From positions 15,107,248 through 15,171,247 of the forward strand of contig OX104134.1 in assembly GCA_944470555.2 (NCBI GenBank): 64,000 bases of DNA, in the 5' to 3' direction. The stretch's first letter is position 1, and every line of letters starts with the position of its first letter. A model generated the notes under the pieces. It was not told the DNA's origin. It saw nothing but the letters and a program-made list of their open reading frames with translations, and searched no databases. The stretch is from Heterobilharzia americana (Eukaryota; Platyhelminthes; Trematoda; Strigeidida; Schistosomatidae). Below, piece by piece: positions 47,166 to 58,320 of the stretch. Both the position numbers and the translations under genes were made by a program.

Positions 47166-49220
47166 AGTCACGGCTTATCATCACCAATAAATGAACAATG
47201 TACAAAGATAGAGGTGTAGAGTATTTGTTAGGAGAGTCTCTGTAAAAGTTGCCTTGGTATACGCAACTGAAGTTTGAAGCTTCTCGCATATTCATCACTA
47301 AGCGGCAAGTATGAACTTTATTATATCTATCAATCTTTGAATAACTAATTAGTATCATTAGGCTTTACACATTAGAATTGACTGGCACTCAAGTGCACAT
47401 ATCCGGGTGAGGTTACAAGGTTAGTTAGGAAATCTGTTATTTTGTTAGTCAGATAATAAATTAGCAACTAAAGTTAGGCCTGTATTGTTGATATGTTGGC
47501 AGAAGCAAGATATGATAACTGAGTTTTTAAGAAGAGATGGATAAATAATGGGATTTTTGTGGCAGATGCTTTAATGCTGAACGAAGTTGTCGTCAACATG
47601 AATCACTCTCATGTTATGCGAAGTAACTTGAAGGGCTACCCTCGCAATTGTTGAAACAACCAGTTACACTTTTTTATATTTTATGAAAAATTACCTTCAC
47701 AATCGAAGTACCTAAAACTGATTGGTTATTTCAGCAGTTACTAGGGTGGCTTTTACACTCACGAGTAATCACTTTTGAGAAATGTACAATCAATGTGATT
47801 AAGGTTTATACTATGAACAAGTGACTACCTAAATCTACATCTATTAAAATTTATTTTTTCACATATGTATTTGATCCAAGTGTACAAAAATAGTTTTGTT
47901 CAGTCGACTTAAAAAGGTGTTAGCGTGTTTGAACATACTGAAATAATCATACTTTTCAAGAATACTCGAAAAGGTAATTAATCAAGAGATAGAGGTCAAA
48001 AAACAAATCGGACTCTAAATGACATGCTGAAGTAATTTATATATGATGTGTGGTTGGTACTTCTGACAAGGAAAAGAGATTTACTTGAAATGAGACAGCA
48101 GATATCTTAAATCAGTATTCATACAGAATTATGTAAGAGACAAACTATCTAAGAGCCATGACTATTGTATGAGTTATATACAACCCTTTCCTTGTCAAAC
48201 TCTCTGGACACTTCATTTGAGCTGCTTTTATTGTAACAATCTTTGTAAACGTCTCAGGATAATTATTTTCGTACACAGAAATTTCGATTGTTGCTATTTC
48301 TTCGATCAAAATATCAGTTGCACAAGCACCCATGGTTGAAAACATTAAAGTATGGATCGGGTTTCTTTTACAGTGAAGAAGAATAAATAACCAATATTGC
48401 TTTTTGTTAATTACTTCATGACTAGAACTGGTTTGTAAGAAACGATAAGCGGTGAAACTCTGTGATGAAAGGGACTTTATGTTGGTGATTTCCCCGGAAA
48501 ACAGTATATTCAACACATAAATCTATTCTTTTGATGGTAAAATATGAAGAAATGAGAGAAATCCCTTTTACTGCTTCATTCATAAGCCTAATTCATGAAT
48601 GAGAAGTATCGAATATGTCAAGAAGAGTTTCATATCCCTGAACTCAAGTTCCGTTCACAGTGATGGTAGAAAACGTTTGTATTAAATGGTATCTTGATGC
48701 AGTTGTAAAATCAGACTATAAATTACGTAAAGCATGCATTTACTGAAACCATAGTGTTTGGTATGGTGGGAAAGTTTCAACAAACATTGCATGAAAAACT
48801 GTTGAAAATACCTAAAAAAGAATTTTATAGACCTCAGAATCTAAACTTGACCCGATAGGGTTGAATAAATTGATTACTGGGTAAATGGTATGGTATACTA
48901 CCATAATGTCCTTGAATTTAGAATGGTAAAGGATATCCATTTAACTCTTGTTTACTTCGGTTTCTATAGATCAACTGGGGTTAATTTGTGAAACAAATAC
49001 CAGTTGCTGCCGGAGAAAGGTAATGTGTTATCATTACTGCAGTTCAGAGGTGAGTATCAGTCAGCAAGCATTCGCAAGAGTTGGTAATGGATTTTGATTT
49101 TCCATACATTTGTAGACACATTTAAAGTTGTGACCCAACAACACATAAAACATTGAGAGACATTTATATCGCTTAATTTTAACGAAGACTACTTGAATAC
49201 TATTTTATCAACAAGCTTAC

Positions 49221-49508
49221 TTGTAATAATCTTTTATCAGTTGTGCATGCTCTTGGAATTGAGCTAATTCGACTTGGAATAGGGAGAGATATAAATTGAT
49301 CATTAATCTTTGTTTATGGGTAAACCAACCAGGTACATCAAGTAAAATCTCCAAACGGTTTTCATTTGCTTGTTTTGATTCGTCTATGATTTCATAGAGT
49401 GTGTCACGTAAATCATCTGTCCGACAATGCAAGTCAGCTTTAGTTTCTTTGTCTGCTCGCATTTCCATCAAGAGTGAATTAAATGTCTGTTGCAAATTCA
49501 AATGAAAA
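49221..49508 (-). CDS. SPEF2: SPEF2-like protein, conserved helical exon
   Basis: This is the most diagnostic exon. On the minus strand it reads LQQTFNSLLMEMRADKETKA, then DLHCRTDDLRDTLYEIIDES, then GWFTHKQRLMINLYLSLFQV, and ends ELAQFQEHAQLIKDYY. SPEF2 has the matching order FNSLPDDL, ETKAELHQRVNDLRDRLWDI, SWLQ, SLMQAEL-RFQDT-LL-DYY. The acceptor is taccatag and the donor caa|gtaagc, with exit phase 2 fitting the 44.0 kb exon. SPEF2 (CPC1 in Chlamydomonas) is a C1b central-pair projection protein of motile cilia and sperm flagella. In a fluke, ciliated larvae, flame cells and sperm are the likely sites; that is inference. Confidence 0.85.
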
Positions 49509-50019
49509 CTATGGTATAAATGACAATCTTAGCAGATGCAGTCGGTTTACACGTGCAACCCTCAGACAATTTTCAGTAAAATAGTTTGGCTACTTATTTT
49601 TCTTACAGTAGACAAAAATCACTGTCGTACTTTTATAAGGATATTCGGACCAATAACCTTAGTGACGGAAAAGTGGAGGCCAGTAAGTTTGATAATACTA
49701 GAGAATCCAGAAATATTTTTGCAAGGCAGCTTATCTCTTAGAAAATCTAGGTCTCTCTGATGATAAAAAGAGAGTCAGTCAAAGATGCAGAAAGACTGAA
49801 AAGGGTAGGTCGAAAGAATTTCGCCCAAGAAACATGCTACAGTTTAAAATATTAAGATAAAAGAGATAAATTTTTGGATAAAAACATATGGATCTGATTT
49901 TCCCTATAAAAAAAGATGTCATAAAATTCACTGTTCCGACCATTATCAGGTATTATGAAGACGTATTCTGCTTTCTTTAGTTAAAATCAGCAAAAAATAT
50001 GGCAATGGAGTCAGTTAGT

Positions 50020-50440
50020 CGGCATCAACGTGAGACCTGGATTCACTGGCTTGTGATCCAAGTTGCCACACCTCATATCACTACATCAAAATAGCAGATA
50101 GAGAGACAGAGGAATTCCCTTTGGAACCTAATGCACAAGTGCATTGGTTCAATTCGTCATAATTCACAGTAAGATGCAGAGAACAAGAGGGTAGAAAAAT
50201 TAGGAAATTAAATAAGCCAAAGGTGTACAAGAGATTAGTGAATATGCTCAAACTTTAGACGTCGAAGAGTGAATACATCTGCACCGTTAAGGCTGATTTC
50301 AGTCATCTCAGCAAGGGTCTGCAAACATTGATTCCTATGATCTCGAGAACCAAAGAAAAGCTGTCTATATTTATTCTACTGATCAAACCAATTGTTAGAG
50401 ACTTCATGAACTAGCGCTACATAGGTGGTTATAAGATAAG
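50020..50440 (-). mobile_element. 3' end of second non-LTR family, copy 1
   Basis: Shares aagttgccacac, gagtgaatacatctg and a gactgattt-cag-cat block with 59.96-60.45 kb, where the matching minus-strand frame reads DMAENQSQ and RCIHSL. That is a C-terminal signature of a trematode non-LTR element different from the SR2-like copies. Confidence 0.5.
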
Positions 50441-50822
50441 TGAAAAACAAACCAATCAGAAGTATAAAGTCTAAAAGAGAAAACAAGGAGGGTTAAAACG
50501 AAAATAAATCCGAAATGATGATTAAGTTTAAGATAATGCGCGGATGAATCTGTACCAGTGGAACGGGTTACCAACCTTATTATCTATTGTATGAACCGCT
50601 TATTCGCATTTTGACGACGAATATCACTTCAGAGTATACACTTCCCTCTGAGGCTCAGATTAACATGGTCTAACATTACGCCTAACAGTGACTGCGTCTC
50701 AGTTTTTTCAGAACAGATCTACTTCGGCTAACACGGTGATTAGGCATACACAGAACAACACAATCCAATCAGGTTAGTTCGTGAAAGTCCACACTCACAC
50801 TTACCTCTTTACTTAAAACTCT

Positions 50823-51180
50823 TTACCCGATTTCTTTATGATTGATATGATGGCACCACGGCACATGGCCTATGGTAAGAAGGCTATGGTAGTCAGACAC
50901 CTGAAGCCTTATCATTTCCTCTAACCGTAATGACCATTTTTCACAGCAACGTAGTAGATCAGGGGGAACTGCAGCACAGTACAGTCGACCCTTAACAGAC
51001 AACTGGATATCGCGGTGGTGCCATAAATTGTGTAAGTTAGAGAAAGCCAATTCTATGGGGAGCTTTCATCGATCACTGACCCACGGAGCTAATCCATCTT
51101 CCCACGTAAATGAAGTGGTTAACGTGCCCAAATATTTCATTCCCTATTTTCAGACCAGGGACAAAAGCAGACCAGTACTG
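50823..51180 (-). pseudogene. Second non-LTR family, C-terminal ORF fragment
   Basis: The minus-strand frame reads AFSNLHNLWHHRDIQLSVKG, RLYCAAV and LRCCEKWSLRLEEMIRL. This corresponds to the post-RT region of a non-LTR reverse transcriptase (AFSNLRHLWRRRDI, GRVYCAAV, LLYGCETWPLR pattern). It is preceded on the same strand by a SVIDE stretch. It is separated from the 3' piece at 50.0-50.4 kb by about 380 bases of other sequence. Broken and non-functional. Confidence 0.65.
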
Positions 51181-52090
51181 AGTTAACACTCCGATGAAGT
51201 TTTCCAGAAGGCTTTACATTTTCCCAGGACTTTCACCTAACGCGGCTATGTCATCTATGGTCACTGAAGAAGCTATAAAGCAGGAGTAAAACGTGGGCCT
51301 TGTAGCGGATTGTAATTCCATTTTAGTCTGTTTATTAGATGTTTCGTGCAGTGAAACAATATTTTTCACTAGATCACGTTTAGTACATCAGTTATTGTCC
51401 ACATTCAAATCAGATGAGGATAACAAATTATCTTTGAAGTTTTGTTCAGTAAATAATACTGTTCCACTTGTGATGCATCTAATAAACAGACTAAAATGAA
51501 ATTGTCATCTACTTTGGTTGCGTTGATGTGTTGTAAAACTTACTGCTATGAATTCAGATTGCTAAATATGCATTGAGATTCTATAGTGGCTGTTTGCAAA
51601 TCGGCTGTTTCGCATATCTATGCATTAGGAGAATTTTAGTAAAGTTTTTGAAATCTCTTGATTCGGCATTGTCTGAGCCACTTATACTGAGGGTTTTACC
51701 TTTCTTGATGGAGTAAACAGGGTTAGCAATAGGTTTTTTGTGTAAACAATAGATGATATATCATTTTCCATGAATATTCCATCGCATTTTATCTAAAGGA
51801 TAGTTTGAATCAGTTTCTCACCCTTCACTCAGTACCAATGAAAATTAAAAAAACCTATGCACTAAGGGGAGTCTTAGACATCTTAAGTAACTTTAGCCGG
51901 AACTCAAACTGAATGTTTGACATTCTCTATCTGACTGACATGAAAACCAAGACCAGATGTAGAAATATGTGCAACTGAGCGGTAATTTGTGTAAAAACTC
52001 AACTCACAATGATAAATTGACTGACAAAATGTTGTTTTGAATCGGGCCTGTACAAATAGTTATAAAACTGTTGTTTTATATTGTACATAC

Positions 52091-52202
52091 GTGGTATGAT
52101 ATCTGAGTTAAGAAGACGAATATGGCGAAAAATCAGTTTTAAATTTTGGTGGTAAACAGTTTTCGTGCTATCCCACAATTTCAGTAATATCTGCGCTGAC
52201 TC
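52091..52202 (-). CDS. SPEF2: SPEF2-like protein, exon with YHQNLKLIFRHIR
   Basis: The acceptor is ctctttttctttag and the donor c|gtatgt. It reads ESAQILLKLWDSTKTVYHQN, then LKLIFRHIRLLNSDIIP. SPEF2 has at this place a PYWE--EN-Y--TIK-VLRHLRED helix, just upstream of the conserved segment in the 49.2 kb exon. It enters in phase 0, matching the exit of the 57.3 kb exon, and leaves one base. It is too short for a standard open-frame scan but both splice sites are good. Confidence 0.7.
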
Positions 52203-52403
52203 CTAAAGAAAAAGAGCAAAGTTAGAATAGGCATTATTTAAGCAAGACGCTTTGTCAGTTATCACTAGAGCTAAAATATAATTTTCAAAAAATTAACCGG
52301 TCTTTCGGGTAATAAAGACAAACGCAAAAACAATAACATAATACATCAGGCACTTACATAATCATTAGGATGATATAGTCAAAAATAACCTACTATAATC
52401 TAC

Positions 52404-53145
52404 CAGAAGACAGAAGTGATGGAGATACCCAATGAACAACAACAGCAACAACAAGCTCCAGTCACCATCAACGAGAGAAACTTAAAGGAAGTAGCCTCCT
52501 TCACCTATCTGGGAAGCACTGTTTCAACTACACGCAGCACAGGCACAGACGAGAATGTCAAAGTCAGGATCGGAAAAGCAAGACAGGCCTTCATTAGTCT
52601 GAAACCAGTGTGGAGATCTACTGCACTGCACTCAGCATAAAGCGTGAACAAGATCCGGATTTTCAACACCAACTTCAGTCAAGTTAGTGCTTCTGTATGG
52701 TTCAGAGACTTGGCGCGTTACGAAAGGGATTTCCAATAAACTACAGACATTCATCAACAACTGCCTAAGCTGTCTCGTTACTGAAGCTCAGATGGCCAGA
52801 GCAATAAGAATAAGCAACAAGGAACTCTGGCTGATGATGAAGCAACCAAGGAGCTATCACTGAACAAACATGCAGTGGAAGGAAGTGGAGATGGATTGGG
52901 CATACACTGAGAAGGCCAACTGTGGACATCACACGTCAGGCCAGGCGGTCGAGTGGAACCCAAATGGGAAGCGACGAGTTGGGTGTCCGTGGTGAGGGTG
53001 ACATGGAGGAGATGGTGCGAGGAGGAAATGAGAGGTTGTGGACTGTCGTGGAGCCAGGTTCAAAAGATTTCAGAGAACAGATTTTGTAGAGGACGTGCTA
53101 CTGAAACCCTATATTTCATTAGGAACCCAATGGACAAATAAAAAA
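52404..53145 (+). pseudogene. RTE (SR2-like) 3' fragment
   Basis: Starts after the RT motif C region (KIPN/EIPNEQQQ, then PVTINERNLKEVASFTYLGS). It continues through VRIGKARQAFISLKPVWRS, the LLYGSETW-like region and the WRWIGHTLRRP region to the element's 3' end (aggaacccaatggacaaat), followed by an A-rich, ATA-poor tail. The large 5' truncation is typical of target-primed reverse transcription. Several frameshifts. No convincing target-site duplication. Confidence 0.8.
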
Positions 53146-53159
53146 TAATAAACTGTACA

Positions 53160-53720
53160 TATGGAGTGGTAGATATGATAGGATGTGACAATCGTTCATA
53201 CGATTTAAGGGTTTGGGAGATTGTTCAAATATGATGGTTTCTATTAATCGGACCCTAGCTGCGTAGTAAGACCTTCTAACAGCAGCCTTAAGCCTCTGCT
53301 TATAGACTGCACCATGAGAGTCACCTCTGTGCAGGAGACTGATGAAAACATCTTTTTTTGGGACAATGTGAGCAGCAGATTTCAGCACTCTGGCTCCTTT
53401 GTGCTGGCTAATAAATTTTTATGGATAGTTATTTTCTAACAATATTTCAGTCAATCTTCTTGTCGCGTCTTCCAAAGTATCGTCTGTGCAAGTTCGTTGA
53501 ATTCTATTGAATAAGCACCTAACTAACGGTCGCTTGTACTGAACTGGACAAAAGCTGTGATATTTCAAATATTCCCCTGTCCATGTAGGTTTTCTGCAGA
53601 CAAATGGTTTTATAGATCCATCCCGCTATCGACTAATTAATATGTCCAAGAAAAACTTACCTTGTATTGTGGACGGATCCTTGAATTTTTTGAGGTCTTA
53701 GCTATTCAGAAGTCTAAACT
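53160..53720 (-). pseudogene. Penelope-like element, RT-to-linker fragment
   Basis: On the minus strand, from about 53,700 downward: FFLDILI, GSIKPF, VCRKPTWTGEYLKYHSFCPV and KRPLVRCLFNRI, then VLKSAAHIVPKKDVFISLLH, RGDSHGAVYKQRLKAAVRRS and YYAARVRLI. This is the end of the Penelope RT (the RKPT-TG-YL--HSFCP pattern) and the linker before the GIY-YIG-type endonuclease. At least one in-frame stop interrupts it. The reading frame stops at the 53.2 kb edge, without the endonuclease. Confidence 0.75.
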
Positions 53721-53864
53721 ACTTTTGTGCGTTCTAAACAGTTTGTTATTACATTAAATCCCTCTTGGTAAATTTAACTCTGAAACTAAGTTAGATGAAC
53801 TATTATTTTCGCTGTTATGATTTTCATTCCTATTTGGCCTTCAATTTAACCCTCCTGCTTGACA

Positions 53865-54345
53865 TCCTTTCATGTCTGCAGCCATCCGAAGAACTTTCTA
53901 TTCTGCTAACCTTTACTTATCACTATCTAGCCGGCCGACAATTGCTGCTCAGACAAAAGACAAACTACCCAGTCCCACCACTTCTATGGGCATTTGTCAA
54001 TTCAGCTACTCCTTTGAATTAAGTTATACTGGGCATACAACTCGGCAGCTTAACAAAGATGTTGATGAGTACCTGCCGTCATGGTTGGCAAAGGGGCAGG
54101 TGACGTCAAGTGAAGTTCAATTCTGTCACATTTGGTCGATAGTGGTCATGTAAAAGATAAGACCAAAGCGTTCAAAATCATCTATCGCATTTCAGAAAAT
54201 CTTTCGACTGGAATTCGCACCCGCTTATTACATATGACTGAGGCCATGGAAATTAGAGAAAACAACCCTAATGTTTGTATACAGAAAAAGTTTGTGCAAC
54301 CCTTGTTTCTACCTAGGCCAGAGAAAACTTAATAAATGACTTTAA
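53865..54345 (+). pseudogene. Penelope-like element, GIY-YIG-type endonuclease fragment
   Basis: On the plus strand: AAIRRTFYSANLYLSLSS, KDKLPSPTTSMGICQFSYSF, ELSYTGHTTRQLNKDVDEYL, then (after a frameshift near 54,130) VDSGHVKDKTKAFKIIYRIS, TRLLHMTEAMEIRENNP and VCIQKKFVQPLFLPRPE. The SY-G-TTRQL---V-EY-P-WL pattern is the endonuclease core of schistosome Penelope-like elements. It starts at a point of the protein that overlaps the end of the minus-strand fragment, so the two pieces are inverted relative to one another. Confidence 0.75.
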
Positions 54346-55280
54346 AGATAAATTCAATTTTCATCCTCTTCTCTTTCTTCAACACTTTCGCAAACATGTT
54401 TATATACTGAGACTTTGATTATCTACATATACCATCCTCTAGTATTACGCAACTTTAGTTTTTCTAAGTTCTGACCCACGTGCTGTTCCCACTATTCTTC
54501 TTCTTCTTCTTCTTCTTCTTACTATTATCTAGATATCTACTGTTTGCATGCTTTGTTTCCTTGTTACCACAGCCTAAAGAATCCACTATGACTGGTTTAA
54601 TATCTCATATATGTATACTACAGCAGAGCCTGATGAGAGCTTATGCATCTTTTCATATTCTCACCACTTATCTCTGTAGTTTTAATATAAATACCCATGC
54701 CAAATACATTTGTGATCAGATTTCTCAAAATGTATTGCTCAAACACATTACACGGTTCAGACAATCTACGTCGTATTGTTTTATCTAGGTTTATAAAGGA
54801 AGTAATAGTTTTAATTCAGAAGCTCTAACCATTTAGTTTAAACAGTCTGAATTATGTATGCAAAGGAATTACTTGCAGCCATTACTATTTTGATCAGCTT
54901 TGGAGTCAGCAACTCTCTGGTATAATTGATTCTGACCACCAAATATCATTTTATCACCTACATTATTGATGATTTTGAATTGTTATAAACAATTAACCGT
55001 AACATAAATTCTCTTTGTTAACAATGTATTTACTTTCTGATTGAACAACATGGATATGCAACTTCAGAACCTAAGGAAAAAGTTATCGGAAAAGATACTC
55101 TTTGTTCATCAAACTGTCTTTTAAATTATAATGGGAATTTCTAAGGAACTAAATGAAGCTGATTGAGATATGCTTCGTAAGAGGATACACAGATGGAGAA
55201 AAAAAGACAAGAAAGTAGCTGTCAGTCTTCTGTGTAGTGTTATCAAATTGTCGGAGTGAAAACAGATATGCTCAACATAG
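54346..55280. other. Possible Penelope 3' sequence and AT-rich intron
   Basis: Follows the endonuclease fragment and may include its 3' UTR. It has a TTC microsatellite. No exon recognised. Confidence 0.35.
54495..54520 (+). repeat. (TTC)n microsatellite
   Basis: Uninterrupted TTC run of 26 bases. Confidence 0.9.
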
Positions 55281-55284
55281 GACC

Positions 55285-55965
55285 AGGCGTTAACAAGTAA
55301 TGGCACAATTTGCCATACGTCATATCAGCACATCAAGTGAGGAAGCACGAATATGAAACACGGAGAAATAAAGAAGAAAGCAGTCAAAAGTGGCAGAAAG
55401 TCACGACAAGATAACAAGGAGGACTAACAAAGCACTGAATTCACTACGACAATCAAGATGGAGATAATGTATAGATACAACAGCCCCACTGAGATCGATT
55501 ATCAGCCATGCCACCTAGAGTCTTTAACCAATGGTTTCTGCTGTCAGGTGAACCATAGCCGGGAAGTCTGCTTTTCCCTACAAAGCTCAGACCAACAGTC
55601 AGGGAATTCATGCTTTTGTCTGGCCACTCCTAAATTCTTCAGCCTGAACCTACTTCAACTAACACTGCAGCGAGGCAGACAGTGACTAGTCATGCTTAAT
55701 GCATGTTTAAGCCACCTCAGTCGATGAAGGTCCACAACCTCATTAACCAACTTAAATTTTCTCACTGAAACTCCACCTGAATTCCAAATTACTGACTTGG
55801 TGTTACTACAACATACAGCCCTTTCTGTCCGTGTTGAGATTTCGTCGATCACTGACCCACCAAAGCTCATCCAATTGCCCACGTAAGTTAAGTGGCCAAC
55901 GAGCTCAATATTTCACTCCCTGCCTTTAGATCAAGCAAAAGCCCAGAAGAGTCGTGAAGCAACAC
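55285..55965 (-). pseudogene. Second non-LTR family, C-terminal fragment, copy 2
   Basis: The minus-strand frame reads WMSFGGSVIDEISTRTERA, then after a gap KLVNEVVDLHRLRWLKHALS and TSHCLPR. The pattern (GG-VSDEISARIARA, VV-LHRLRWLGHVLRM---RLPR) is the C-terminal part of the same family as at 50.8 kb. The AFSNLRHLW and LLYGCETW segments are deleted here. The plus-strand words tcgatcactgacccac are shared with 51.07 kb. Confidence 0.6.
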
Positions 55966-56877
55966 TTCATAAATGTAATTTGTGAATAAGTGTTTTATAA
56001 ACCTGTTGGAGAGGATATTTACACCTGTGGTTTGTTTGTGAATCGACGTTAGACTAAAACTATGTTGAATGCTGAATATTTAGGTATGTTGATGGTTTGA
56101 TATGATAATGTACTAGACTAGTGAAAAAGTGAGAATAATAAGTGAAGCAAAATGGATTAAAGTGTAGAAAGGTACGTAACATTTCCATTCATTATTGCTA
56201 CTCTTGCAGGGGTTGTCAAAGACATGTGAATAAATGAAAAAAGTCTCTGAATAACACAATTCCGGTAGTTATCCTTAAGAGGTTACTTCTCAAATAGTAA
56301 ATTGACCGGTCAACTTTAAAGGAAGGTGGATGAAATGACTATGGGCTAGCAACTTGATCTTAAATCAGTGGACATTTTTCTAACTTGACCAGACTATAGA
56401 AGAATTTCCGCTTTACCCCTGACATATAGACAATAGGTCTATCCTATGGAAAAAAATGGACAGGGTGAAGATATTTAGTAGGTTTAGTACAGTATATTAA
56501 CAGACTAAATTTACCTATGAGGAGGAGTTTGAAGGCGAAATAGCCATTCTTTCTTTTTGTATCAAGAAGAAGAATCTAACTTGAGACTGATAAATGGATA
56601 TCCATTAACAAGGATAAAGACTGAAAGTGGAAGATCTGAATTGGTGTCTTGACCAACTTCACTTCATAATTCAGAATAACGTGGACCAGCTTGTGTAATG
56701 CTGGAAATTTCCAAACTACAATTGAAAGTGCCGCTTAGCATTCATTTATTTCATGAATGCTTGGAGTTTATGACAAATTAAATCCTTAAAATTACGAATG
56801 CTCAAAAGCGACCTATCTGGTTGGATTTTCACTCCTTTTTGATATATTATTCAAATGAAACGGTTAATTATGGTAAT

Positions 56878-56962
56878 TTGGTTGGTTGTGGCTAGCAGAG
56901 GAATCCAGGACGCGCGGTTTATGCTTGTGACTATCTCATTTCGTCCTTTTTAAGTTTGGTAT
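56878..56962 (-). mobile_element. SM-alpha-like SINE end with altered ribozyme region
   Basis: The tail tggattcctctgctagccac and cgcgcgtcctgg are well preserved. A further piece, aggacgaaatgaga, lies 27 bases upstream. The CUGANGA half is absent and the loop between GAAA and the cleavage site is enlarged, so this copy cannot form the standard hammerhead. Confidence 0.55.
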
Positions 56963-57260
56963 CCCATAATATTACATTGGGGCCTCAAATTCAGTGCAGA
57001 AGCAAATCAGAAATACGTTGTATTTCAGTCCTAATATAAGAAGGAAAATAATCCCCTCCCCTGCATTCTGAAGTAGTCCTTCAGAAACGGTCAACAAAAA
57101 GATTAGAAATACAACGAAGTGAAAGGTTACTTCACTTCTGTATCGCTATCGAATATGTTGGGTGACATATATTACCGTTTGTGTTTTGAAAAAGATACTT
57201 TCAGTACACAAAGCAGATACCTTATGATGAACAGATAGGATTTTTATCCATAAAACTAAC

Positions 57261-57541
57261 TTGCTTTATCATTACGTCAACAAACTGATAGTTTTCATCC
57301 CCAGGTTGTGGCAATTTTGGTTGAGGAGTTGACTCTTCATTTTGAGGTTTAACTAATTGTGGTGAGGCAAGCGACTTTAATTTTGTCTTCTTTGGCTGCC
57401 TCTTTTCACTACCAGAACGACTTCTTGACTTCACCTTATTAGTAGATTCAGATTGTTTATTGCGATCGCTTGAATTCATTCTTCTTTCCTTATTGTCAGT
57501 GTGATGCGAGTTTTGTCCAGTAGATGATGATCTGCTTCCAT
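57261..57541 (-). CDS. SPEF2: SPEF2-like protein, basic linker exon
   Basis: The acceptor is acaacggtttag and the donor caa|gttagt, with exit in phase 0 matching the 52.2 kb exon. It reads GSRSSSTGQNSHHTDNKERR, a Lys/Arg/Ser-rich stretch (KSRSRSGSEKRQPKKTKLKS), then PKLPQPGDENYQFVDVMIKQ. SPEF2 has a similar layout: a KKK-rich linker, a proline patch and an EEWIYV-like strand just before the PYWEL helix. The low-complexity part is not diagnostic. The assignment rests on the end of the exon, phase and position. Confidence 0.6.
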
Positions 57542-58024
57542 CTAAACCGTTGTAATGAAATTGATAAAACATAAGGACTAAAACTAGACTTGAGACAGCA
57601 AAACAAAAATTATCATGTGTCTGTAAACTTGTCGGCTTCTAATATTCTCAGGTGGATTCTTGAAAAGTAAGAATGAACACTCTGAGTTACGAAAAATTGG
57701 AATTTTACCATTCCTAAAGCACTTAGCTCGAATAGCAGATTTTTGAACTGGCTGAATAAACTGTCACCAAACTTGCGTTCGCCAGTGCGTTTTTCAAAAC
57801 ATTCACTAGTCTATACCAGATGCTAGCACTTAGTATCGGGTGACTCTTTCACATTTTTGACATTTAGGGTGTTACCAATGACAATTTACGGGCTCCATTA
57901 TTATTTTTCGCATAAAAATATTGTACCGCGAGTGAATTTCTCAAAATATTACATACTGAGAATTCTATACTGTATCCAACATATCGTTTGAGAAGTAAAG
58001 CGGTTACCATTATTTAATCATGGA

Positions 58025-58320
58025 TTAATATCATTTAGAGAACCAGTGAAAACCTGGGAGCATTTAACAGCTGTTTTTTCCCACTGTGAGACTCCTCAGG
58101 AGTACGCACCCACGATCCCGGCTAGGGATAAAGCTCACGAACCTCAGGTTTTACGGCTAACGTGCTAACCAGCCAGCCACTGGATTGAAGCTCAGCAGCC
58201 TACAGTTTCCTACTTCTGTCGCTTCGTGATATAGCACGACTATCCACCAAGGTCTTCTGTTAGCATCCGTTTCGCTTCTAATTGGCTGAGGCTAAAAGTC
58301 ATAGCTTCCCATTGAAACTT
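58025..58320 (-). mobile_element. Family 2 tRNA-derived SINE
   Basis: The plus strand shows aacagctgttttttcccact, gactcctcaggagtacgcac, a damaged B box (agggataaagctc) and the complement of the A-box region (ggctaacgtgctaaccagcc). The 3' flank accaaggtcttctgttagca is shared with the 47.1 kb copy. Confidence 0.65.

Larger units (their letters stand above)
44074..49220. other. SPEF2-like intron, 5.1 kb, rich in SINEs
   Basis: It holds the head-to-head tRNA-like pair (44.46-44.97 kb) and family 2 SINEs at 45.3, 46.1 and 46.9 kb. The rest is AT-rich. An open frame at 48,145-48,516 (minus) was judged not to be an exon. Confidence 0.5.
49509..52090. other. SPEF2-like intron(s), one small exon probably missed
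   Basis: The exons on either side do not match in phase (one base left versus two needed), and SPEF2 has about 25 more residues here. One small exon should therefore lie in this stretch. I could not find it. The region also contains non-LTR family 2 pieces at 50.0-50.4 and 50.8-51.2 kb. Confidence 0.45.
52203..57260. other. SPEF2-like intron, 5.1 kb, filled with retroelement remains
   Basis: Contains the 3' RTE fragment (52.4-53.1 kb), the rearranged Penelope-like element (53.2-54.35 kb), a second-family non-LTR copy (55.3-55.96 kb) and a SINE end (56.9 kb). Confidence 0.55.

Noticed and set aside
48145..48516. 123-codon open frame on the minus strand within the SPEF2-like gene
   Set aside because: The exons at 49.2 and 44.0 kb join in phase and in the conserved residue order of SPEF2 without it, and its translation matches no part of SPEF2 that I know.
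51293..51499. 68-codon open frame on the plus strand
   Set aside because: No recognised motif, no clear splice sites, and a length common by chance in this base composition.
54625..54660. ctgatgag word suggesting a Penelope-associated hammerhead
   Set aside because: No GAAA half or pairing stems follow within a plausible distance.
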